64,000 bases of DNA, from assembly GCA_965237775.1 (NCBI GenBank), contig OZ250155.1, positions 1,054,001 through 1,118,000 of the forward strand, written 5' to 3'. The position numbers and the translations under genes were made by a program. Each line of letters begins with the position of its first letter. Positions within the stretch are counted from its first letter, which is position 1. Below are positions 55,601-62,566 of the stretch, one piece after another. Origin of the DNA: CATOSP01 sp965237775 (GTDB lineage Bacteria; Chloroflexota; Dehalococcoidia; Lucifugimonadales; UBA3495). The notes below the pieces were generated by a model that was not told the origin of the DNA, did not search any database, and saw nothing but the letters and a program-made list of their open reading frames with translations.

Positions 55601-57595
55601 GTTTCCTGCTCCGGCGACGTTGATGGTCACCGTGATTCTGTCATCCGCACTGGTGTCGGCATTGCCGTCGGCGTCCTCACTGTCGGTGACCAACACTGCA
55701 ACTGTGTAACTGGGCCTGTTCTGCGCCAGCGTGCCGCTGACCGACAATTGGCCGGTATATTCGCTGATGCTGAAGGGCAGGGTGTCGGCGTCCGGCAGGG
55801 TGTAGGTCAGGCTGGCCCCTTTGTCCGGGTCGGTGGCTGTAACCGGTTCGCCGATAAGTGAGTTAAGTTGGGCATCATGGCCCACTTCGCGGATAGCTGT
55901 CTCACCCTCATCAAACGCCGGAGGTTCGTTCACGTCGGTGACCCTGACCCGGACGAATTCGGTTTTCGACTCTGTCCCGGCATAGGCCGTGATGGTCACC
56001 AGATAGGCGTTCTCATTGGCGGCATCCGTCGGGTTCTCGTAGTCCGGCTGCCGGTTGAAGGTCAGTACCCCGCTGGCGTCGATGGAGAATTCTCCCCCGT
56101 CAGCCCCCGACAACGACCATTCGACCGGTGGACTGGTGCCAGTAAGTTCGTAAGTGGCCACGGCATCGGTCCTGTTCTCAGCGTAATCGACGGCAGTCGG
56201 GCCGCGTACCTCCAGCGGTTCATCCACGTTGGTGACCGTGACGCTCACGCTGAAGAAAGTCTGGCCGGGTCTTCCCCCATTGGTAGGATTGGTGTCGTAG
56301 ACATGGAGGCTGAAAGAGTATGTGTTGTCTCCGTTGTTGTCAGCCGGGTCCTCGTAGTCCGGCGGCTGCGTGAAGGTAAGGTTGCCGTCGTCATCGATGT
56401 CGAAAAAGTCGCCGTCCCCGCCGCCGGGCTGAACGGCGATTATCCAGCCACGGATCTCGCGGCTCTCGCCGTCCGAGTCGGGGACAGTGGCGGAGTAGGT
56501 CGCTAACGGCCAGGTGCCGTTCTCGGGATGTGTGATGTCCTCGGGGCCCTTTACGACAGGGGCCCCTGATGAGCCGGAGGGCCGGAGGGCCACGGTGATG
56601 CTGGCGTTTAAGCCGGATGGGTCGGTGGCAATTATGGTTATCTCGAATTTGCCATCTGCTCCCGGGGCGTCGTAGGCGTGGGCCTTAGTGGTAAACAGTG
56701 TGCCCCTCGACAGGTCTATGCTGAACAACCCCTTATCCGACCCGCCAAGTGAGTAGCGTAGCTCGTCTCCGTTGGGATCAGTGGCACTGGCTGGATAGTA
56801 GATGTCGGAGCCGGCAGGGGCACTCCTCCTGACGTGCAGGCAAACATCTGCCTCACCATTGGTGCATGTGTAACCGCCACCGGTATGCACCTGGAAGACC
56901 GGCAGCCGGTTGTCGCCCGGCACTGCCCGCACCGGCGTAGCCGATACCGCCTGCGCGGTCTTGCCGGAATCCTCACCGTCGGTGTAGGACGCCGTGGCCC
57001 GCAGGAATTTGCCCTCGTCGTCGTCGACCGGTGTGTAGCTGGCTGACGTGGCCCCGGTGATGTTGGACCAGTTGCTCTGGTTATTAGACCTCTCCCATAG
57101 CCATGTCCTGCCGGAAATGCTGCCGTCGGGGTCGGTCAGGGTGGCCTCTAAAGCCGTGTGGACCCGCGGCCGGGTCCACGACAGGGACACTCTCCCTGGC
57201 TCCTCCACGTCGTTGACGGTGATGGCAACCGCGATGGTGTCTTTGGCTTCGGATGTGTCGGTAGCGATTACCTTCACCGTGTAGGAACTCTTGGTCTCGT
57301 AGTCCAGGGGTTCGCCGACCTGCAATTGACCGGTGGCCCTGACGATGGTGAAGGGGGATGTGCGGGCGTTTTCCAGGGTATAGACCAATCTGTTGTTGTC
57401 GGAATCGGTGGCCGTCACCGGGCCGCCGAGGTTGTGAAACGCGGGAGAGTTCTCGTTGACACTTCGGGTGGCGGTCCCAGGAGGGAACTCAGGGGCGTTG
57501 TTCGTCTGGGCGGAAATGGGGAAGACCGCGGATAGGGCAACAAAGACTATAACGGAAAAAACGGCAACCGCCGCAAGGAACGTTCTATGACTCAT
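46628..57595 (-). CDS. Giant secreted cadherin-repeat protein
   Basis: About 3655 residues from ATG 57595 (MSHRTFLAAVAVFSVIVFVA, a signal peptide ending near PISAQ; AGGTGG upstream favours this over the GTG nine bases earlier). I count ~19 cadherin-like modules with the signature D-A-x-S-F-x-I-x-x-x-S-G-Q-L-Q-T-K, 13 of a second type (S-G-x-F-S-I-S...G-V-L-T-F...P-D-Y-E-A-P) and three Ig-like modules (TLTDPDGSISG...TWQW). Modules carry Ca-binding D-P-D-x-G and T-V-T-D-x-N-E-P-P linkers. The C-terminus is an EF-hand/dockerin-like module (DRYDTDHNEKINKQEAIEAV). Probably a cell-surface adhesin. No transmembrane anchor at the C-terminus. High internal DNA repetition makes recombination or mis-assembly possible. 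Confidence 0.9.
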   Translation of the reverse strand: MSHRTFLAAVAVFSVIVFVALSAVFPISAQTNNAPEFPPGTATRSVNENSPAFHNLGGPVTATDSDNNRLVYTLENARTSPFTIVRATGQLQVGEPLDYETKSSYTVKVIATDTSEAKDTIAVAITVNDVEEPGRVSLSWTRPRVHTALEATLTDPDGSISGRTWLWERSNNQSNWSNITGATSASYTPVDDDEGKFLRATASYTDGEDSGKTAQAVSATPVRAVPGDNRLPVFQVHTGGGYTCTNGEADVCLHVRRSAPAGSDIYYPASATDPNGDELRYSLGGSDKGLFSIDLSRGTLFTTKAHAYDAPGADGKFEITIIATDPSGLNASITVALRPSGSSGAPVVKGPEDITHPENGTWPLATYSATVPDSDGESREIRGWIIAVQPGGGDGDFFDIDDDGNLTFTQPPDYEDPADNNGDNTYSFSLHVYDTNPTNGGRPGQTFFSVSVTVTNVDEPLEVRGPTAVDYAENRTDAVATYELTGTSPPVEWSLSGADGGEFSIDASGVLTFNRQPDYENPTDAANENAYLVTITAYAGTESKTEFVRVRVTDVNEPPAFDEGETAIREVGHDAQLNSLIGEPVTATDPDKGASLTYTLPDADTLPFSISEYTGQLSVSGTLAQNRPSYTVAVLVTDSEDADGNADTSADDRITVTINVAGAGNDAPEFPSTETGARSFPENTTGVQNVGVPVAATDADDDTLTYILGGTDASSFQIVSTSGQIQTTSGVTYDHEDKSSYSVTVTADDSNNGTDTKDVTITVTNLEEPGTVTLSTNQPSVRSAVTATLTDPDGGVIGTTWQWQKSSDGSTNWTDVGTDSSSYTPTDTDMGSSLRATASYTDGHGPNKSAQATTTQAVQTGSNRAPEFDAATATRSFPENTGPGENIGDPVTATDPDTGNTLTYSLDATGAVSFDIDSTSGQIKTKSGVTYDHETGPTYSVTVTATDNHGDSDTIAVTITVTDANDPPTVTGDSTVSYAENRADTVATYTASDPDGTSITWSLSGDDAEDFVINEGVLTFGATPNFEDAADANTDNVYLVTVEASDGSVKGTLHVTVTVSGVNEAPEFPATETGARAIAENTEAGQPIGDPVEAEDPDVGDSLTYTLSGADAASFDIVTTSGQLQTRAVLDKETRSSYTVTVTASDGSLSDTQEVIITVTDANDPPTVTGNSTVSYAENRTDTVATYTATDPEGVTTFTWSLSGDDASGFIISAAGVLTFNAPPDYEAPADANTDKVYLVTVEASDGEIKGTLDVTVTVTNVNELPEFPATETGARSVPENTAAGVNIGLPVSATDPDAGDTLTYALSGTDASSFDIVATSGQLQTKDAVDHEGKNSYEVTVSVRDSKDASGGADTATDATVTVTITVTGENDPPEVTGHSSVDYAENGTGDVAAYTAADPEGVSITWSLSGNDSGDFSISGGVLTFSTSPDYEDPADADTNNVYLVTIEAFDGNTSGTLDVTVTVTNENEPPAFAAGTDTRAIAENTEAGQPIGDPVEAEDPDAGETLTYTLSVTDAASFDIVAGSGQLQTKAALDHEGKASYEVTVSVHDGKDGSGNADTATDATVTVTITVTNVNEPPEFPSTETGARSVAENTPAGRAIGLPVAATDPEGGTLTYTLGGADAASFDIVATSGQLQTKTGLDLETQPSYTVIVSVHDGKDASGGADTTTDDTIAVTITVTGVNDPPEVTGQSSVDYAENDTGDVAAYTATDPEDASITWGLVGDDNSFFSISTSGVLTFKTAPDFEARADADNDNEYLVTVRASDGANTVTLAVTVTVTDENEPPAFAAETDARTIAENTAADRNIGTPVSATDPDAGDTTLTYTLGGADAASFSIVAASGQLKTKAALDHEGKARYSVTVTASDPSHASATIAVAIIVTDGNEPPEFPSTETGERSVAENTPASQDIGLPVAATDPDDGDTLTHALSGADAASFDIVATSGQLQTKADLDHEGKASYTVTVTATDRSNASDTITATITVTNVNEGPEVSGPPTRDYAENGTDPVATYTVTNPENGQITWSLSGADSGDFSINGGVLAFNTPPDHEAPADADTNNVYLVTIKASDGNNTDTLDLTVTVTNVDETPEVTGDSSINYAENGIETVATYTAADPEGATVAWSLSGADSGEFSISITGELTFTTSPDYEAPANADTNNVYQVTIEASDGTNTGTLGATVTVTNVNEQPAFAVETDARSIAESPVAGRNVGTPVSATDSDAGDILTYELGGADAPSFDIIPRSGQLKTKAALDYEAKKEHRVTVSVRDSDDTTTDGTISVTIFVTNVDEPPEVTGLPSVNYAENGVGSVATFTADDPEGNPTVDWTLGGADYDDFSISNGGVLTFKTSPNYEAPADADTNNVYQVTVKASDGAKTGNLEVTVTVTNVNEKPAFASETDARTIAENTAAGQDVGTPVSATDPDAGETLTYTLDGTDAASFDIMAASGQLQTKAALNHESKASYEVTVSVRDGKDASGNADTTTDDTITVTITVTNVNEPPEFPSETGARQVDENTAASQDIGAAFSATDPDAGETPTYSLGGTDAASFDIVATSGQLRTKDALNYEIKSTYTVTVTATDREDVSDTIEVTITVTDVDEPPVVTGKSSINYTENGAGTVAAYTAADPEKVLITWSLSGDDSGDFSISSAGLLTFSTSSSPPDYEAPKDTDLDNEYLVTVQASDSANTVSLEVTVTVTDENETPVVTGNSLMNYPENGAGPVDTYTADDPENGQITWSLSVGDDSRHFSISNTGELTFDSPPDYEAPASDVTDNVYLVEVRASDGTYTGTLPVVVTVTNVNEPPAFAAETATRTIAENPEAGENIGMPVSATDPDAGANLTYALAGTDAESFHIIPTSGQLQTKAALDSDFKARYTVTVSVHDGKDASGTVDTTTDDTITVTIDVTDENEPPAVTGVSRINYAENGAETVATYTAADPENSPITWSLSGNDMSAFSIGDGVLTFAASPDYEAPADADTNNIYLVTIEASDGNNTGTLGVTVTVTDENEPPAFTEKTAARTIAENTAADRNIGTPVPATDPDDGDTLTYTLGGTDAASFDIVDTSGQLQTKAALDHETEDSYTVTVTATDSSNAFDTITVTITVTDENETPVFPSSETGDRQVAENTVAGEDIGAAVAAIDPDAGATLTYTLGGADADSFSIVATSGQLQTKASLDYEEKVSYVVTVSVRDGRDASGGPDTTTDATITVTITVTNIDETGTVTLSSAQPQVYAAFTATLTDPDGSISGVTWQWESSSDGSTSWTAIGGATAATYAPAASYAGNYLWATASYTDGEGPGKSAEEASAHPVRRPPPSNRAPVFPSSETGVRQVDENTVAGTDIGRRVGAVDRNPLTYTLGGPDASSFGIIATSGQLQTKAPLDYESKASYTVTVTATDPSNAKDVITITITVTNVDETPVVTVGPSIKYAENGIGTVATYTAIDPEGTAIIWSLSGVDSGPFSISSAGALTFNTPPDYEAPADADMDNVYLVTVEASDGTVTGALEVTVTVTDEIETSELPSTETGGWSVEENTDAGTDIGSPVVVMDDAEDTLTYTLGGDDADSFGIIASSGQLQTKASLDYETKASYSVEVTATPPSGVSETIPVTIMVEDVSLGEVGDRYDTDHNEKINKQEAIEAVRDYFKDRLSKEDTIGVIRLYFKS

Positions 57596-58112
57596 GGACA
57601 CCACCTCACTCCTTCCCGCTGCACAGGACCAAACGAATCAGTCAGACGGTAAACGCCCCACCCTTTTCCCAAATGGAGGACTAAGTCCCCGCCCCCCTTC
57701 GCAAAGGGAGGATGGAGGGTGATTTCCCAGCCTGGACACTGCGGGACTCTCGGTAATCGGCAACCCGGCGCCGAATGGGATATTCCTGTAACCGGACTGA
57801 TCCCAACGGCTCCTGCGAGCCGCAGGAGTGGTGATAACGCAGGGGTCCAGCTTCCCGCCATACCGGGTCTCAGACCCGCCCCTGCACTCCGCCGCTGAGA
57901 ATATGCATCACCACGAGCAGACCGTATCACATTCGGCTTTCTCATCTATGCTTGTTTCGGAACGGGATTCGGGCTTTTCCCCACCTTATTGGCCTGCGCT
58001 ACTCCGTTTGTCCATGCTGTTTACACGCGGCCACATCCTTATCAACCTTCGAGGGCAGACCACATAGATGGACGTGCCGGGGCGTGTATGCAAGGCCAGG
58101 TATCGGAGCCGT
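57596..58112. other. Intergenic region upstream of the giant gene
   Basis: About 500 bp without a gene. It should hold the minus-strand promoter of the cadherin gene, but no convincing -35/-10 pair was picked out. It contains GC-rich partial palindromes (e.g. GCGAGCCGCAGGAG near 57815). Confidence 0.4.
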
Positions 58113-58148
58113 GGAATAAGTTGATAATACAAGGAATATCAAATCATA

Positions 58149-58733
58149 ATGGTTAACAACAATTACATGCGTTTGTCCCAGTGGGCCGCCCTGCATGGTA
58201 TGCACCGCATGACTGCGTGGCGCCACTACAACGCCGGAACCCTCCCGGCCGAATTACAACCCAAGAAGATCGGCAACATCATCTACGTCCTCGCCCATCC
58301 CGGGACTCCACCCGGCCGCAGCGCCGGATACGCCCGGGTGAGCAGCGCCGAGCGGAAACCTCACCTGGAGAACCAGGCCAACCGGCTGTGGGCCTATGCC
58401 GGCCAGAACCGCATACCGCTGGACCAGGTAGTATCCGAGGTCGCCAGCGGGCTCAACGACCGCAGGCCCAAGCTGCGCAAGCTGCTGGGAGACCCCACAG
58501 TCCACACAGTCATAATCGAGCGCCGGGAACGCTTGGCCCGGTTCGGAGTAGGCATGGTGGAGACTATGCTCCAGGCCAGGGGCGGCTCGCTGATTGTCAT
58601 CGACGACGCCGAGGTCCCCGACGACCTGGTGCGGGACATGACCGAGATCCTGACCTGCTTCTGCGCGCGTCTGTACGGCAAACGCTCCGCCGTCAACCGG
58701 GCCCGGAGGGCCATGGAGGTGGTCAGTGGCTGA
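58149..58733 (+). CDS. tnpA: IS607 TnpA serine recombinase (lineage C, copy 2)
   Basis: 194 residues, ATG start (MVNNNYMRLSQWAALHGMHR). Contains AGYARVSSAERKPHLENQAN and ERRERLARFGVGMVETMLQA. About 85% like C1 by eye. Overlaps tnpB by eight bases. Confidence 0.92.
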   Translation: MVNNNYMRLSQWAALHGMHRMTAWRHYNAGTLPAELQPKKIGNIIYVLAHPGTPPGRSAGYARVSSAERKPHLENQANRLWAYAGQNRIPLDQVVSEVASGLNDRRPKLRKLLGDPTVHTVIIERRERLARFGVGMVETMLQARGGSLIVIDDAEVPDDLVRDMTEILTCFCARLYGKRSAVNRARRAMEVVSG

Positions 58734-60069
58734 GCTGAAGGGCAAGAAGCGCAAGCAACCCAGTTCATGCCCTGAAGGTTGGGCGCCCGGCGCCGTGGTG
58801 GTCCAACTGGAACTCACCCGCCGGCAGGAACACCATGCCCGGCGCTGCGCCGGCATCGCCCGCTTCGTCTACAACCGGCTCGTGGCCAACGACCAGGCCG
58901 GAAGAGACACCGGCCTCTGGCTCACGCCCCACGAACTGGAGAAGGAGTTCAACGCCGCCAAGCAGGGCAACCCGGCCCTGGCCTTCATCACCGAGGTCAG
59001 CAAGTTCGTGGCCCAGGGCGCATGCCGCAACTACCGCAACGCCCGCTCCCGCTGGCTGAACCCGGAGATCAAGGCCCGAAGGCCCGTCTTCCACAAGAAG
59101 AACCGCACCGGCGCCGGATCCTTCCTGGCCGCGTCGGGAGTGAACCGTATCCGCTACGATGGCCACCGGCGCATCCGGTTGCCCTACCTGGGCAGCGTCA
59201 GGATGACCCGCAAACTGCCGGACGGCATCCCCTACGAGGTGAGCGTTAAGAGACAAAATGGACGCTGGTACGCCAGCGTCGCCTACTGGAAAACGCCTGC
59301 GTTACCGCCCCAACGAGAAACCCAATCGGTGGGCGGCGTGGACGTGGGCATCAGTCCCCTGGCAGTGGACAGCGGCGGAGCGCATCCCAACCCCAAGGCC
59401 CACTATCAGCCGGTCCAGACGGACAACGACCAGTGGCGCTACCCCAACCCAAGGGGCTACGCCAAGGCCCTCAAGGCGCTGACCCGCCGGCAGCGGGCCC
59501 AAGCCCGCCGGACGCCGGGCAGCCGGGGCTGGTGGGAGGCGCAACGCCGCATTGACCGTGCCCACCGCCGGGCAAAGGGGCTGCGCGAGAACGCCCACCA
59601 CCACGTGAGCCGGGCGTTGGTCCGGAAGTACCACACTCTGGGCATCGAGACACTGAACGTCTCCGGCATGATCCGGGCTGGCCTGCAGTCCAAGGCCCTG
59701 GCCGACGCCGGGATGTCCGGCCTGCTCCACCAGGTCCGCTACAAGGCCCGGTGGTACGGTACACAGATCGTGGAAGCCGGCCAGTGGTTTCCCAGCAGCA
59801 AGACCTGCTCCGTCTGCGGAGCGGTGAACGGAGATCTTCAGCGAGAACCGGACTGGGATTGTTCCGACTGCGGCACCCACCAGGACCGGAACGAAAACGC
59901 AGCTCGCAATCTGCTAAAACTTGCGCTACTCGCGGTAGGCGAGGATGTAATGCTCCCGGACGGGAAGGCGCTGGCCGACGGCGATTCCGTCATCGGTGAA
60001 ACCGGCCCGGAGGAAGGGAGAACCAAGCAGGCGATGACGGTTGCACCGCAACTCACGCTGGCGGCGTAA
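58726..60069 (+). CDS. tnpB: TnpB RNA-guided nuclease (lineage C, copy 2)
   Basis: 447 residues, same length as C1, with intact RuvC motifs (GGVDVGISPLAVDSGG, LGIETLNVSGMI, QDRNENAARNLLKL) and zinc ribbon (CSVCG; here CSDCG). Substitutions are concentrated in the first third, while the last ~170 nt are almost invariant with C1 and C3, as expected if they also encode the omega-RNA scaffold. Confidence 0.92.
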   Translation: MAELKGKKRKQPSSCPEGWAPGAVVVQLELTRRQEHHARRCAGIARFVYNRLVANDQAGRDTGLWLTPHELEKEFNAAKQGNPALAFITEVSKFVAQGACRNYRNARSRWLNPEIKARRPVFHKKNRTGAGSFLAASGVNRIRYDGHRRIRLPYLGSVRMTRKLPDGIPYEVSVKRQNGRWYASVAYWKTPALPPQRETQSVGGVDVGISPLAVDSGGAHPNPKAHYQPVQTDNDQWRYPNPRGYAKALKALTRRQRAQARRTPGSRGWWEAQRRIDRAHRRAKGLRENAHHHVSRALVRKYHTLGIETLNVSGMIRAGLQSKALADAGMSGLLHQVRYKARWYGTQIVEAGQWFPSSKTCSVCGAVNGDLQREPDWDCSDCGTHQDRNENAARNLLKLALLAVGEDVMLPDGKALADGDSVIGETGPEEGRTKQAMTVAPQLTLAA

Positions 60070-60107
60070 CCATCGTTACTCATTTGGATAACCCTGTAAC
60101 TGAGTTA

Positions 60108-60417
60108 GTAACTGTTCAGACTCGATGACGCGGATTGGCTAAATCCCACATTGGTCTTCTCCATGATGATTCTCAAACGATGTCCCTCAGCCGCAACCAG
60201 TCATTACGATGAAAATAGGCAATTTTCATATTCATACATGGCCTCGGCAAGGCCATCCACGATTTCCGCGAAGAGCCTGCCCCGGCTCGATCGGGGACGG
60301 GAATCCAGAAATGCGAATGATAGTGACCGTTGCTGGTTGCAACGGTTTCTGGATTCCGGGTCACGCCCAGAATGACGGGCTGGAAGCAGGAAGGACACAT
60401 CAGGTCTGAACAGTTAC
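60108..60417. repeat. MITE with IS66-like ends
   Basis: GTAACTGTTCAGACTCG (60108) and the complement of GTAACTGTTCAGACCTG (ending 60417) match the IS66 copy at 34153-35618. 310 bp with no transposase. The core carries hairpin unit H7 and a second imperfect palindrome (CAGAAA...TTTCTGGATTCC). Confidence 0.65.
60274..60296 (+). repeat. AGCCTG-hairpin unit H7 (divergent)
   Basis: AGCCTG, CCCCG-GCTCGAT-CGGGG: same lead, 5-bp stem and a 7-nt loop. It lies inside a non-coding MITE. Confidence 0.5.
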
Positions 60418-60433
60418 AACTGGAGTATCAGAT

Positions 60434-60461
60434 TTCAACGGATTCTGAATAGCGGTATAAT
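60434..60461 (+). promoter_or_regulatory. Possible sigma-70-type promoter
   Basis: TTCAAC (60434) and TATAAT (60456) are 16 bases apart, upstream of the Uma2 fragment at 60669. The -35 match is poor. Confidence 0.3.
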
Positions 60462-60668
60462 CCGGCCCATGAACGGCCGGCTGAACGCCCGGTCCACCAG
60501 GAGGACACGGGCCCGGTGGAGTCCGAGGCCCCCTGCCGGCACCCGCCGGAGGACCGGACCCCGGACCCAGAGTAAGCTGGCGCCAAGCACCCACCCGGGC
60601 CGGAAGGCCAAGACCACCGGAGCGGGAACGGGACCGGAACCCGGACCGCCAAGCCCAAGAGGACCGAC

Positions 60669-60791
60669 ATGACCCCCCGACATCCAGAGGCAAACAGGCA
60701 GAAACGCCGCAGGCGCTTCGTACTCCCCGACCCGCCCGAGCGCGAGCCAGAGGACATGACCAGCTTCGACCACCTGACCCTGAGCGGCTGA
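60669..60791 (+). pseudogene. Uma2-family N-terminal fragment cut by IS607 A2
   Basis: MTPRHPEANRQKRRRRFVLP, DPPEREPEDMTSFDHLTLSG. The string LPDPPEREPxDMTS is shared with the Uma2 gene at 31259-31978. The frame ends at the A2 left side, so the nuclease core is lost. Confidence 0.7.
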
Positions 60792-60843
60792 CAACTAGAG
60801 GCTTATTCGTTAACAAACGCCAACATATGTTACAACACCGACT

Positions 60844-61449
60844 ATGCCATACATACCAGGCCGCAAGGCCGCGGTACAACTTGGGATCCACCAAAACATT
60901 CTGAGGCGGTACTCGGATGAAGGCCGGATACAGACAATCAGAACAGCATCGGGACAACGCCGGTCCGACGTTGACGCCTTCGTGCGCGAATCCGCCGACG
61001 CTGCCGTCGTCTGTTGCTGCCGGGTCAGCAGCGCCAAGCAAAGGGAAGACTTGGTCCGGCAAGTCTGCTTCATGCGAGAAAGATACCCCAACGCCGAAAT
61101 CGTGTCCGACATCGGCGGAGGACTCAACTTCCGGCGAAAAGGACTTGTTTCCATACTGGAGCGACTTCACCGCTGCGATAAGCTCCGAATTGTGGTTGCC
61201 TATCGAGACAGGCTTGCCCGGTTCGGATTCGAGCTTATCCAGTGGCTTGCCGAACAGAACGGCGGCGGGATCCTGGTTCTCAACAACGCGGATTACAGCC
61301 CCGAACAGGAACTCACCCAAGATATTCCCGCCATCCTCCATACTTTCAGTTGCCGGCTTCACGGCCTGCGCCGGTGCAAAAACGCGAACAAGGCGGATTC
61401 GGGTTTATCCGGCGAAGGCGCAACGCCAGACACTCAGGTTGTGGTTTGA
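60844..61449 (+). CDS. tnpA: IS607 TnpA serine recombinase (lineage A, copy 2)
   Basis: 201 residues, nearly identical to A1 (MPYIPGRKAAVQLGIHQNIL, CCCRVSSAKQREDLVRQ). HTH and serine-recombinase domains intact. The region upstream (CAACATATGTTACAACA) preserves the left end that IS5 removed from A1. Confidence 0.92.
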   Translation: MPYIPGRKAAVQLGIHQNILRRYSDEGRIQTIRTASGQRRSDVDAFVRESADAAVVCCCRVSSAKQREDLVRQVCFMRERYPNAEIVSDIGGGLNFRRKGLVSILERLHRCDKLRIVVAYRDRLARFGFELIQWLAEQNGGGILVLNNADYSPEQELTQDIPAILHTFSCRLHGLRRCKNANKADSGLSGEGATPDTQVVV

Positions 61450-62554
61450 CGCCGCCCGGTGGTGTTACAACGAGACCATAGCCCGGCTGAAGCGGACCGG
61501 GGAAGCCGCCAACTGGAAAGCAATCAAAACAGACATCATCCACGCCGTCCCTGACCGCCTGAAAGCTGCCCCGTATCAGGTTCGCAGTATTGGGGTCCGT
61601 GACGCCTGCCGGGCTATGTCCGAAGTCAAGCGCCGCAACCTGCAACTGAAAGCAGCCAAAGCCCGGGGCTCGCGCCTCGAAGAGGGCTGGCACGAAGTGA
61701 ACTTCCGAAGCCGGAAAGCTCCCAAGCAAGGATGTTTCGTTCCGGCTACCGCAACCAGTGAAAATGGCGCATATTACACCAAACTGGGCAAGCTGCGGAT
61801 GGCCGAGCGGCTGCCCGCCGACCACGGCGACAGTCGCTTAACCCTGCACAACGGCCAATATCACCTAGTCGTCACTTGTCCGGCCCAACGGCGTGTTAGC
61901 GAGACCCAAGCGCGCGTCGTTGCGCTGGACCCGGGTATCCGGTCATTCTTTACTTGGCTCTCGGAAACCGACGCCGGCCACATCGCTCCCGGAGCCTTCG
62001 GCAAAATTCAACGCCTCTGCGCCCACCTGGACGCCCTGCTATCCCGCGCCAAGCTGGAACGCCGCCGGTTTGCGAAACGCCACAAGTACCAAGCCGCCAA
62101 CCGAATGCGAGTGCGAATCGGAAACCTGGTTGACGAGCTTCACCATCAGACAGCCCGGTGGCTGGTAGACAACTTCGACATCATCCTGTTGCCCACCTTT
62201 GAGACCTCGGATATGGTCCAGCGTGGAGCGCGAAAGCTGCGCTCCAGGTCCGCCCGTTCTCTGTTGACCTACGGGCATTGCAGGTTCCAACAATTCCTGG
62301 CTTGGAAAGCCTGGCAGTCGGGCAAAGACGTGATTCTGGTCAACGAAGCCTACACCAGCAAGACGTGTAGCTGGAATGGCGAAATCATCCCGAACCTGGG
62401 TGGTCGCCGGGTAGTAGCTGGTTCCGACGGCGTGCGGGTGAACAGGGATATCAATGGCGCCCGTGGGATTTTCCTGCGGGCTTTGGCAGATACGCCCGTC
62501 CTGTGCGATTTCTCGCAGGGACGCATCGGCAACTACGCAGATAGCGTTAGTTAG
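61394..62554 (+). CDS. tnpB: TnpB-like nuclease (lineage A, copy 2), start unclear
   Basis: Homology begins at RIRVYPAKAQRQTLRLWF, with no nearby in-frame start codon; the frame stays open from ATG 60917 within tnpA, as in A1. RuvC motifs VVALDPGIRSFFTW, LLPTFETSDM, NRDINGARGIFLRAL are kept. The zinc ribbon is degenerate (TSKTCSWNG...GSDGVRV). A block ~61655-61830 differs from A1 much more than the rest, hinting at recombination with another relative. Confidence 0.8.
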   Translation, partial: RIRVYPAKAQRQTLRLWFDAARWCYNETIARLKRTGEAANWKAIKTDIIHAVPDRLKAAPYQVRSIGVRDACRAMSEVKRRNLQLKAAKARGSRLEEGWHEVNFRSRKAPKQGCFVPATATSENGAYYTKLGKLRMAERLPADHGDSRLTLHNGQYHLVVTCPAQRRVSETQARVVALDPGIRSFFTWLSETDAGHIAPGAFGKIQRLCAHLDALLSRAKLERRRFAKRHKYQAANRMRVRIGNLVDELHHQTARWLVDNFDIILLPTFETSDMVQRGARKLRSRSARSLLTYGHCRFQQFLAWKAWQSGKDVILVNEAYTSKTCSWNGEIIPNLGGRRVVAGSDGVRVNRDINGARGIFLRALADTPVLCDFSQGRIGNYADSVS

Positions 62555-62566
62555 CGAAAAGGTATC

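Larger units (their letters stand above)
58113..60087 (+). mobile_element. IS607-type element, lineage C, copy C2
   Basis: Bounded by GG at 58113 and CATTTGG at 60087. Structure identical to C1, with both genes intact. Confidence 0.85.

Noticed and set aside
46538..56506. Long plus-strand open frames opposite the cadherin gene (e.g. 51452-53341, 629 codons)
   Set aside because: They are mirror frames of a GC-rich repetitive gene, with Gly/Arg/Val-rich sequence, no ribosome-binding sites and no family features; the minus-strand protein has a signal peptide and clear domains.
60470..60672. Arg/Pro-rich frame of 67 codons starting MNGRLNARSTRRTRAR
   Set aside because: Low-complexity, no ribosome-binding site, no family; looks like non-coding GC-rich leader of the Uma2 fragment.
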